64,000 nt of DNA from Caballeronia telluris (GTDB lineage Bacteria > Pseudomonadota > Gammaproteobacteria > Burkholderiales > Burkholderiaceae), in the NCBI RefSeq assembly GCF_001544495.1, contig NZ_FCNZ02000006.1, positions 124,001 to 188,000 on the forward strand. The letters are read 5' to 3'. Of the stretch, positions 8,014-15,023 are shown one piece after another. The notes below the pieces were generated by a model. It had not been told where the DNA came from, did not search any database, and worked only from the letters and a program-made list of their open reading frames with translations. Position 1 is the stretch's first letter. The number at the start of each line of letters is the position of its first letter. The position numbers were made by a program, and so were the translations under genes.

Positions 8014-9567
8014 TCAGCTCTTCGCCTTCGGCATCTGCGACACCAGCGACAAGCCGATGTCCATCCCTTCCACCTGGAAGTGCGGAATGATGAAAAGCTT
8101 GATGCGGAAGAACCCGGGGTTGTCCTCGATGTCTTCCACGGTCACCTTCGCCTCGCGCAGCGGATGCGACGCCTGCAGGTCGTCACCCGGATCGGTCATC
8201 TCGGTGACGAGATTCTTGATCCAGTTGTTCAGTTCCATCTCGAGCAGACGACGGTCCTTGGTCGTGCCGATGTTCTCGCGCTGGATCAGCTTCAGGTAAT
8301 GCGCGATGCGCGAAAGCAGGAAGATGTACGGCAGACGCGCATTGATGCGGCTGTTCGCGGTCGCTTCCTTCGTGTCGTAGAGCGCGGGCTTTTGCGCCGA
8401 GTTCGCCGAGAAGAAGCACGCGAAGTCGTGGTTCTTGTAGAACGACAGCGGGATGAAACCGAGATTGGCGAACTCGAACTCGCGCGTCTCGGGAATCAGC
8501 ACTTCGGTCGGGATCTTCGGCTGATAGCCAGTGCCGAGGTCATATAGATGCACCGGCAGATCATCCACTTTGCCGCCTGCCTGCGGGCCGCGAATCTGCA
8601 CGCACCAGCCATTCTTGATGAAGCTGTTCACCATGTTCGCCGCAAACGCGAACGACGCATTGACCCACAGATAGCGGTTGTGATCCGTGCCCTTGACCGC
8701 TTCCTGATAATTGAAGCCGCGCACCGGCGTCGTGTCGGGACCATAGGGCAGACGGCCGAGCACTCGCGGCATCGTCAGGCCGATATAGCGCGCGTCATCG
8801 GTATCGCGGAAGCTCTTCCACTTGATGTACTCGGCGCGATCGAAGTAGTTGCCGATATCCTGGATTGCGGCGACTTCTTCCATCGTCTCCTTGCCGAAGA
8901 ACTTCGGACCGACCGAGCCCATGAACGGCATATGCGCCGACGCAGCCACCTTCGAGATATTTCGCAGCAGCGCGATGTCCTGCGGCGAGTTGGCGAACTC
9001 GAAGTTCGAGATGATCGAACCGATCGGCTGCCCGCCCGGCGTGTCGTATTCCTGAATGTACGTGTGGCGATACAGGCCGCTCTGGATCACTTCGGGCGTG
9101 TCCTCGAAGTCCTGTTGCAGCGCTTCCTTCGAGCAGTCGAGCACTTCAATCCGGATGTTCTTGCGGAAGTCGGTGCGATCGACGAGGAACTTGAGCCCGC
9201 GCCACGCCGATTCGATTTGCTGGAACTGTTCCGTATGCATCACCGCGTCGAGCTGGCGGCTGATCTTCTGGTCGAGCGTGTCGATATGAAAATCGAGCAG
9301 CGACTTGTCGAGACGATCCACCGGCCGGCTCGCTTCGTCGACCATCTTCAGGAACACGCTCACCGCGCGCGAGAGACGTTCGTCGCTCGGCGCTTCGGCG
9401 AGCGCGTCGTTGTCCTGGAAAGCTTCGAGCGGACGCGCGCTTTCGACGGGTTTCAGGTTGATCTTCTCGAAGAGCGTCGCGTAGACGCTGCGGCCATCCT
9501 GCTCGAGCGTGGTCGTGATCGTTTCGGCGGTAGCGGCGCCGGACTGCTGGGTTTCGTTGCGTGCCAT
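8014..9567 (-). CDS. tssC: T6SS contractile sheath large subunit TssC (VipB)
   Basis: This 517-residue protein is the large sheath subunit, which assembles with TssB around the Hcp tube and contracts to fire it. Family hallmarks are 'SAWRGLKFLVDRTDFRKNIRIEVL', 'QEYDTPGGQPIGSIISNFEF', 'RVLGRLPYG', 'WVNASFAFAANM' and the C-terminal 'FRIKLFIIPHFQVEGMDIGLSLVS'. I chose ATG 9567 (protein MARNETQQ) because AGGAAG stands just upstream. An in-frame ATG at 9633 overlaps the tssB stop and would add 22 unrelated residues. It lies 58 bp after tssB and is surely co-transcribed with it. Confidence 0.96.
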   Translation of the reverse strand: MARNETQQSGAATAETITTTLEQDGRSVYATLFEKINLKPVESARPLEAFQDNDALAEAPSDERLSRAVSVFLKMVDEASRPVDRLDKSLLDFHIDTLDQKISRQLDAVMHTEQFQQIESAWRGLKFLVDRTDFRKNIRIEVLDCSKEALQQDFEDTPEVIQSGLYRHTYIQEYDTPGGQPIGSIISNFEFANSPQDIALLRNISKVAASAHMPFMGSVGPKFFGKETMEEVAAIQDIGNYFDRAEYIKWKSFRDTDDARYIGLTMPRVLGRLPYGPDTTPVRGFNYQEAVKGTDHNRYLWVNASFAFAANMVNSFIKNGWCVQIRGPQAGGKVDDLPVHLYDLGTGYQPKIPTEVLIPETREFEFANLGFIPLSFYKNHDFACFFSANSAQKPALYDTKEATANSRINARLPYIFLLSRIAHYLKLIQRENIGTTKDRRLLEMELNNWIKNLVTEMTDPGDDLQASHPLREAKVTVEDIEDNPGFFRIKLFIIPHFQVEGMDIGLSLVSQMPKAKS

Positions 9568-9625
9568 GGTCTTCCTGTCTTGCGTGCGTTGTACGTGCTG
9601 GATTGAATGAGCGGTGAATGCGCGC

Positions 9626-10141
9626 TCAGGCATGACCTACCGGCGGCATGCTGCTCGTGCCGATCTTTTCCAGATCCGCGCGCAGGCGCTCCGACAACGC
9701 CGGGTTCTTGACGATCTTTTCCAGTTCGCGGCGGAACGTGCTGTTGTCGAGCAGGTTCGATTTGAGGTCGCGCAGCAGATTGCGCGTGGCGAGCAGCGCC
9801 TGCAGCTCGGGAATTTGACGCGCCACCTGTTCGGGCTCGAAGTCCTTCATCGACTTGAAGTTCAGCGCGACGGTGGTGTCCGAGCCGTCACCGGCCAGCG
9901 TGTTTTCCACGTTGATCCGGGCCTGCGGATTCAGTTCGGCCAGCACCGCATCGAAGTTGATCTTGTTGACATCGACCTTCTTGCGATCGGCGAGCGCGCC
10001 GGTTGCCTGGCCCGCGCTGTAATCGCCCATCACCAGCAGTTTGAGCGGCAACTCGACGCGCTTTTGCGCGCCGCCCGTATGTAGATCCAATGAGATATTA
10101 ACGCGGGACTTCGGGATCTCTTTCTGAAAGCTTTCAGACAT
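9626..10141 (-). CDS. tssB: T6SS contractile sheath small subunit TssB (VipA)
   Basis: The 171-residue protein matches the VipA/IglA family: an N-terminal 'KSRVNISLDLHTGG' strand, then 'ELPLKLLVMGDYSAGQ', 'VDVNKINFDAVLAELNP' and 'LRDLKSNLLDNSTFRRELEKIV'. It forms heterodimers with TssC in the cytoplasmic contractile sheath recycled by ClpV. It is the first gene of the leftward arm, so its promoter should lie in the AT-rich spacer 10142-10648. Confidence 0.96.
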   Translation of the reverse strand: MSESFQKEIPKSRVNISLDLHTGGAQKRVELPLKLLVMGDYSAGQATGALADRKKVDVNKINFDAVLAELNPQARINVENTLAGDGSDTTVALNFKSMKDFEPEQVARQIPELQALLATRNLLRDLKSNLLDNSTFRRELEKIVKNPALSERLRADLEKIGTSSMPPVGHA

Positions 10142-10648
10142 GGCTTTGCTCTTTCCTATATCGATGGTTTAAACGACACGCAGGCGTCATCATCACGAAC
10201 CATAGCCGTGCCCAGTGAAAGGACTCAGGTTGTGAGTGATCCGGAAGTCGGCCCGCTTACTTGAATTTATTATTGCGCCCCTTTTTCTTTTATTAGAGCA
10301 GGCGTGACAAACGGTCGTCAAGCGCTAAAACTAGAGATTTTATTGAGATGCCTGAAGGATTATTTTCGAGATACCGAAGCTAAATAGATAGCCGTTTCCG
10401 AAAAACTGCGCGTAGACCCGTATTCCTCGGGAACCCCGCCATATCAACGGACATACGCCGAGCGCAGCACAGATGAATCTTATAAATTCTCGTCAGAGCG
10501 GCCTTTCATCCGCGCAAGAGACGATTAACGCGATGAGGCGCAACTCATGCCGCACTCATTCCAAATTATCTCAATAATAGACGCGACACTTCGGTTCGTG
10601 TTTAATACGACGATTATTCGATAAACCAAAAGATAACCACGAATCGTT
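10142..10648. promoter_or_regulatory. AT-rich divergent promoter region of the T6SS
   Basis: This 507-bp gap separates tssB (leftward) from tssK (rightward) and must hold promoters for both arms. By eye it is far more AT-rich than the surrounding genes, with tracts such as 'CTTTTTCTTTTATTAG', 'TTTTATTGAG', 'ATAGATAGCC' and 'TTATAAATTC'. I see no convincing coding frame and no clear sigma-54 or sigma-70 pair that I would defend. Long AT-rich promoter regions are typical targets of H-NS-type silencers, and one such protein is encoded in this window (42108-42677); a link is speculation. Confidence 0.6.
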
Positions 10649-11998
10649 ATGCGGACTTTCAAGCCGCTTTGGCATGAGGGGTTGATTCTCACGCCTCAGC
10701 ATTTTCAGCAGCAGGAACGATGGCTCAATGTCGCGCAACGGCAGTTCGCGTCGCTTGCTATTGCCGAGCCCTGGGGAATCATCGACGTTCAACTCGATGA
10801 AGACACGCTCGCCGCCGGCCGGCTCACGCTTTCGCGATTGAAACTGCGCCTGACCGACGGCACGCTGATCGATTCGTCTGCGATGGATGTGCTGCCGCGT
10901 CCGCGCGACCTGACGCGTGATCTTCCGTCCGACGTGCAAAGCGTGACGATCCTCGCCGCGCTCCCGCTTCTGAACGCCGACGGCAGCAACTGCCGCTTCG
11001 ACGATGAAACGCTGTCGCGCCCGCGCCGCTACTTTCGCGAGTTCGTCGAAGTGCCCGATCTGAACGGCACAGGTGTCGAGGAGCTGTCGGTCGAGCGGCA
11101 CGCGGTGCATCTCCTGTTCGATTTCGAGCCGCACGCGGATCACGTCGTGTGTCCGATCGCGCGACTCGTGCGCGGCGTGCGCGGTCAGTTCGAGGTCGAT
11201 CGTGCGTTCGTGCCGCCGTGTCTCACGCTCGCCGCGCATGAACGCCATCAGGAACGCATCGCGCGGCTCTCGGACATTCTGCTCGCGAGAAGCGCGGCGC
11301 TTGCCGCCCGGCGCAGCGAACGCATCGACCAGATCGCCGAGTTCGGTGTCGCCGACGTATCGCTCTTCTGGCTGCTTCACTGTATTCACACGCATTGGCC
11401 GAAGCTGTCGTTTCTCGGCACGCATCCGAACCAGCCGCCCGAGCGTCTTTACGACGTGCTCGCCACGCTGTCCGGCGCGCTGATGACCTTTTCCACCGGC
11501 ACGTCGCTTGCCGCGATCCCACCGTACGAGCACGCGAAACAGGACGAAATTTTCAGCGCGCTCGAAGCGCTGATCCGCGATTTGCTCGATGCGATCATCC
11601 CGTCGCGCGTCATTCCGATCGGCCTCACGCACAAGAGCGCCACCCTCTGGGCGGGCCAGTTCAAGGACGAGCGGCTGCTCGAAGGCGCGGACTACTACCT
11701 TTCGGTGAATGCGGCACTGCCGGCGTTTCAGCTCATCGAACAGATTCCGAAGCTCTGCAAGATCGGCTCGCCCGACGATATCGAGCACATCGTCAATTCG
11801 GCGCTCGCGGGCATTCCGCTGAAGGCCGTTCAGCGCGTGCCGGCGGCCATTCCGGTGCGCCTGGAGAACCAGTACTTCGCGCTCGATGCAAGCGATCCGG
11901 CGCATGCTCGCATGCTCGCCGCGCGCGCTTGCCAGCTTTATTTGCCGGCGTCGGTGCCGGAAGCGTCGCTCGAACTGTATGCGGTGCTGACGTCATGA
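10649..11998 (+). CDS. tssK: T6SS baseplate protein TssK
   Basis: The 449-residue protein carries the TssK signature at its start ('PLWHEGLILTPQHFQQQERW') and the family's middle and end motifs ('DVSLFWLLHCIHTHWPKLSFL', 'HPNQPPERLYDVLATLSG', 'GIPLKAVQRVPAAIPVRLENQYFAL'). TssK links the baseplate (TssEFG) to the membrane complex through TssL and TssM. It opens the rightward arm, and its TGA overlaps the ATG of tssL. No strong Shine-Dalgarno sequence precedes the ATG, but the N-terminus fits the family exactly. Confidence 0.96.
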   Translation: MRTFKPLWHEGLILTPQHFQQQERWLNVAQRQFASLAIAEPWGIIDVQLDEDTLAAGRLTLSRLKLRLTDGTLIDSSAMDVLPRPRDLTRDLPSDVQSVTILAALPLLNADGSNCRFDDETLSRPRRYFREFVEVPDLNGTGVEELSVERHAVHLLFDFEPHADHVVCPIARLVRGVRGQFEVDRAFVPPCLTLAAHERHQERIARLSDILLARSAALAARRSERIDQIAEFGVADVSLFWLLHCIHTHWPKLSFLGTHPNQPPERLYDVLATLSGALMTFSTGTSLAAIPPYEHAKQDEIFSALEALIRDLLDAIIPSRVIPIGLTHKSATLWAGQFKDERLLEGADYYLSVNAALPAFQLIEQIPKLCKIGSPDDIEHIVNSALAGIPLKAVQRVPAAIPVRLENQYFALDASDPAHARMLAARACQLYLPASVPEASLELYAVLTS

Positions 11999-12678
11999 GC
12001 GAGACAGACACGATGCTCACCCATACCCCGACGATGCGCGCGTTGCTGCGCGACACGGCGCTTCAGGTGTCGCAACTGACGCAGGGTGGAACCAACGAAA
12101 ACGTGCCGGATTTGCGCCGCCGTTGTCTGCAACTGGTCCACGACTTCGACGCTGCGCTCGAAGCCCGGCAGGTTCCGCACGACGTCAAGGAAGACGCGAT
12201 CCATGCGCAATGCGGGCTGCTGGATGAAATGGCGATGAAGTATCTTCCCGCCGACGGACGCTCGCAATGGGATGAATTTCCGCTGCAAGTCGAATGTGCG
12301 GGGAATCACAATGCCGGCGAACAGGTGTACGAGCGGCTCACGGCGCGCATGCGCGAAACGCCGTGCAATCTCGAACTGCTGGAGTGTTACGCCGCCATCC
12401 TCGGACTCGGATTCCGCGGGCGCTACGCGCGCGACGAGAACGAACGCGAGCGCGCAGCACTCGTCAAGGCGCTCAATGCGCAGATCGCGAAGGCGCGGCC
12501 GGCGCGCCAGCCGACCTTCATCATCAATAGCGGCGGCGGCAGTCGCTTCGACCGGCTGCGGCAAGTGTCGCCGTGGGCGCTCGCGGGTGTCGCGTGCGTC
12601 GTGGCGGGGCTGATCTGGCTGGCGTGGCGGCAGTCGCTCGATGCGCAACTGGCGCATCTCCTTGCCTTCAGAACGTGA
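11995..12678 (+). CDS. tssL: T6SS membrane-complex protein TssL (DotU-like)
   Basis: This 227-residue protein is the short form of TssL. The cytoplasmic DotU domain includes 'AIHAQCGLLDEMAMKYLP', 'ECAGNHNAGEQVYERL' and 'LLECYAAILGLGFRGRY', and a single C-terminal membrane segment lies near residues 190-212 ('PWALAGVACVVAGLIWLAW'). It has no peptidoglycan-binding domain of its own; the next gene encodes a separate OmpA-type anchor. The start overlaps the tssK stop (ATGA), which gives coupling of the two partners. Confidence 0.95.
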   Translation: MSETDTMLTHTPTMRALLRDTALQVSQLTQGGTNENVPDLRRRCLQLVHDFDAALEARQVPHDVKEDAIHAQCGLLDEMAMKYLPADGRSQWDEFPLQVECAGNHNAGEQVYERLTARMRETPCNLELLECYAAILGLGFRGRYARDENERERAALVKALNAQIAKARPARQPTFIINSGGGSRFDRLRQVSPWALAGVACVVAGLIWLAWRQSLDAQLAHLLAFRT

Positions 12679-12686
12679 CGCGCGAA

Positions 12687-14369
12687 ATGAGTTTATTGAG
12701 CACCGGCCGTTTCGCGCGGTATCCGTTTTGCACGCTGGTCGCGCTCGCCGCGCTGCTCGCGGCCAGTGTCGTGCTCGCGGTGCTGCCGTTGAGCCGCGGC
12801 GTCGCGTGGAGCCTGGCGATCGCCGCGTGCGCGACAGGCGCGGCGTTGGTCGCGTGGCACACGCTGCGCATGCGGCGCGCGCAGGAGCAGAACGCCGCCA
12901 CTTTATCGGCACTCGGCCGATCCACTGCCCTGAGCAACCTGCCGATCGAACTTCGCGCGCGCATGCCGCTCGTGATCGTGCTCGGCGATGCGCTCGAACG
13001 CATCTTCGCGAACGGACGCAACCTGCATGTCGGCGCGGGCGCGATCTGGCTGCGCGCGGACCGGCCTCAGAAACTCGCTGAACTCGCGCTCGCGCTCAAG
13101 GCATGGCGCGGCGATCGTTCGCCAGACGGTGTCGTGCTCACGCTCACGCCCGACGCTCACACGCACGAATCGCTGACGCAGACGCTGCGCGTGCACCGGC
13201 AGGCGCTCAGCGATACCGCGCGCCTGCTCTCCACGGCCGTGCCGGGTTATGTCGCCGTTTATCAGCGGCTCACGCAAGACAGCGGCAGTCCGACGCCCGC
13301 CGATGCGCAGTGGTTCGGTCTGTCGTCGTCGGCGATGCTGCGTGATGCGCGTTCGTTCGACGCCGTCATGCAAGCGGCCGACGACACCGCGCGCGAGCAG
13401 GCCGGCGAGCGGCCCGAGCGTCGCGCGGCGGGTCTCGCGGCGCTCATCGGCTGGACCTGGCAGGTCGTCAACGACGCATTGCAGGACCGCCGCCAGCCGT
13501 CGTCGCCGTGGCCGCTGCACGGCGCGGCATGGACCGACTGCGGTCCGGCTGCGAACGCTGCGTCGCCCTGGCAGGCGCATCTGCGCTCGCTCACGCGTCT
13601 GTCCGCTTTGCCGCTCGCCGAATCGCCAGCGCCCTGGCCGTTGCCCGAACTGCTCGTCGATGCCTGTCCGAAGCGTGCTTATGTATCGCCGCTTCTGCGC
13701 GGATTCGCGCACGCCATCGCGATTCTTGCCTGCGCCGGCGCGCTCGCGAGCTGGGGCGCGGCGAAGAACAATCAGACGCTGATGACGCAGGTCGACGAGG
13801 ATCTCGCGCGGTTTGCCAGCCTGCCCGCCGATCACGATGCCGCGCGCCGCTCAGCCCTCGCCGCGCTCACGGCCGACCGCGACCGGCTCGACCGCTACGA
13901 GCGCACCGGCGTGCCGCTGCGTCTGAGTTTCGGCATGTATCACGGCGCGGCGCTGCTGCCGCCGCTCAATCGGGCGATCGCGTCGTATCAGCCGCCGCCT
14001 CCGCCGCCGGCCATCATCACGCTCGACAGCATGTCGCTCTTCGACAGCGGCCGCGCCCAGCTCAAACCTGGCTCGACCCGCGCGCTCGTCGGCGCGCTGG
14101 AGATGATCAAGGCGCATCCGGGCAAGCGAATCCTCGTGGCCGGCCACACCGACAACGTCGGCGACAGCGCGGGCAACCAGCGCCTCTCGGTCGCTCGCGC
14201 GGGCGCCGTGCGCGACTGGCTGATGGAAGCCGCCGCGACGCCCGAATCGGCGTTCGCGATCCAGGGCTACGGCGACACGCGCCCGATCGCCGGCAACGAC
14301 ACGGCCGATGGCCGCGCGCGTAACCGCCGCGTCGAGATAACGCTCGTTCCGGACGATTCCGGGAACTGA
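12687..14369 (+). CDS. OmpA-domain peptidoglycan-anchoring protein of the T6SS (TagL-like)
   Basis: The 560-residue protein has two N-terminal membrane segments (about residues 14-32 and 37-55), a long variable middle, another hydrophobic segment near 345-365, and a C-terminal OmpA domain. That domain shows 'LFDSGRAQLKPGSTRAL', 'HPGKRILVAGHTDNVGDSAGNQRLSVARA' broken over two strands, and 'IQGYGDTRPIAGND'. OmpA domains bind peptidoglycan and anchor the TssL/TssM complex when TssL lacks such a domain, as here. The start at 12687 lies 8 bp after tssL; an upstream in-frame ATG at 12573 would run inside tssL. Homologues are found in the same slot of Burkholderia T6SS clusters. Confidence 0.85.
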   Translation: MSLLSTGRFARYPFCTLVALAALLAASVVLAVLPLSRGVAWSLAIAACATGAALVAWHTLRMRRAQEQNAATLSALGRSTALSNLPIELRARMPLVIVLGDALERIFANGRNLHVGAGAIWLRADRPQKLAELALALKAWRGDRSPDGVVLTLTPDAHTHESLTQTLRVHRQALSDTARLLSTAVPGYVAVYQRLTQDSGSPTPADAQWFGLSSSAMLRDARSFDAVMQAADDTAREQAGERPERRAAGLAALIGWTWQVVNDALQDRRQPSSPWPLHGAAWTDCGPAANAASPWQAHLRSLTRLSALPLAESPAPWPLPELLVDACPKRAYVSPLLRGFAHAIAILACAGALASWGAAKNNQTLMTQVDEDLARFASLPADHDAARRSALAALTADRDRLDRYERTGVPLRLSFGMYHGAALLPPLNRAIASYQPPPPPPAIITLDSMSLFDSGRAQLKPGSTRALVGALEMIKAHPGKRILVAGHTDNVGDSAGNQRLSVARAGAVRDWLMEAAATPESAFAIQGYGDTRPIAGNDTADGRARNRRVEITLVPDDSGN

Positions 14370-14373
14370 ATCC

Positions 14374-14402
14374 GCCCCGGAGCAGAGGGCTTCGGGGCTT
14401 TT
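14374..14402 (+). terminator. Weak terminator or attenuator upstream of hcp
   Basis: A GCCCCG/CGGGGC stem (14374-14379 with 14393-14398) is followed at once by TTTT. It lies between the OmpA-domain gene and hcp. It could stop part of the transcription from the membrane-complex genes, or mark the 5' end of a separate hcp transcript. The stem is only six pairs with a 13-nt loop, so it is weak. Confidence 0.4.
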
Positions 14403-14429
14403 GCTGCAACCCACCAAGGAGAAAAAGAA

Positions 14430-14915
14430 ATGGCTATTCCGGCATACATGTGGATCAAGGACGATGGCGGCGCCGACATCAAGGGCTCTGTCACCGTCAA
14501 TGGCCGCGAAGGAAGCGTCGAGATGGTCGAGTTCGCACACGGCGTGAACATCCCGACCGACAACAACACCGGCAAGCTGACCGGCACGCGCGTGCACGCG
14601 CCGATCACGTTCACGAAGGAAACCGACGCCTCGACGCCGTATCTCTACAAGGCGGTGACGAGCGGCCAGACGCTGAAATCGATCGAGATCAAGTGGTACA
14701 AGATCGACGACGCCGGCAAGGAAAAGGAGTACTTCAACACGAAACTGGATAACGTGAAAGTCGTCGCGGTCAAGCCGAAGATGCTCGACATCAAGAACCC
14801 GGCGTTCGAGAAGCACAACCACCTCGAAGACATCGAACTGCGTTACGAGAAGATCACCTGGTCGTACAAGGACGGCAACATCATCCACGCCGACAGCTGG
14901 AACGAGCGCTCGTAA
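14430..14915 (+). CDS. hcp: Hcp tube protein (TssD)
   Basis: This 161-residue protein is the T6SS inner tube subunit, which stacks as hexameric rings and is expelled with VgrG and PAAR. Recognisable parts are the N-terminal 'AYMWIKDDGGADIKG', the extended loop 'GTRVHAPITFTKETDASTPYLY', and the C-terminal 'EDIELRYEKITWSYKDGNIIHADSW'. It has the best Shine-Dalgarno sequence of the cluster (AAGGAG before ATG) and is bounded by hairpins on both sides, which fits the need for far more Hcp than other components. Confidence 0.97.
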   Translation: MAIPAYMWIKDDGGADIKGSVTVNGREGSVEMVEFAHGVNIPTDNNTGKLTGTRVHAPITFTKETDASTPYLYKAVTSGQTLKSIEIKWYKIDDAGKEKEYFNTKLDNVKVVAVKPKMLDIKNPAFEKHNHLEDIELRYEKITWSYKDGNIIHADSWNERS

Positions 14916-14930
14916 TTCGTTTCCTTCGAT

Positions 14931-15002
14931 GCTGGCACGCGTCCGGTTGAATCCCCTTCAGCCGAGTGCCAGCGCGTTTGTCAGTCCGCCTCGCGGACTG
15001 AC
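14931..15002 (+). promoter_or_regulatory. Tandem hairpins between hcp and tssH
   Basis: There are two inverted repeats in a row. GCTGGCAC/GTGCCAGC pairs 14931-14938 with 14966-14973. A perfect 10-bp stem GTCAGTCCGC/GCGGACTGAC pairs 14980-14989 with 14993-15002 around a 3-nt loop. The second hairpin ends 21 nt before the tssH ATG and lacks a proper U-run. It probably limits readthrough and shields hcp mRNA from 3' decay, letting Hcp be made in excess. Confidence 0.6.
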
Positions 15003-15023
15003 GCTTCTAATTCCCTCTTCGTC

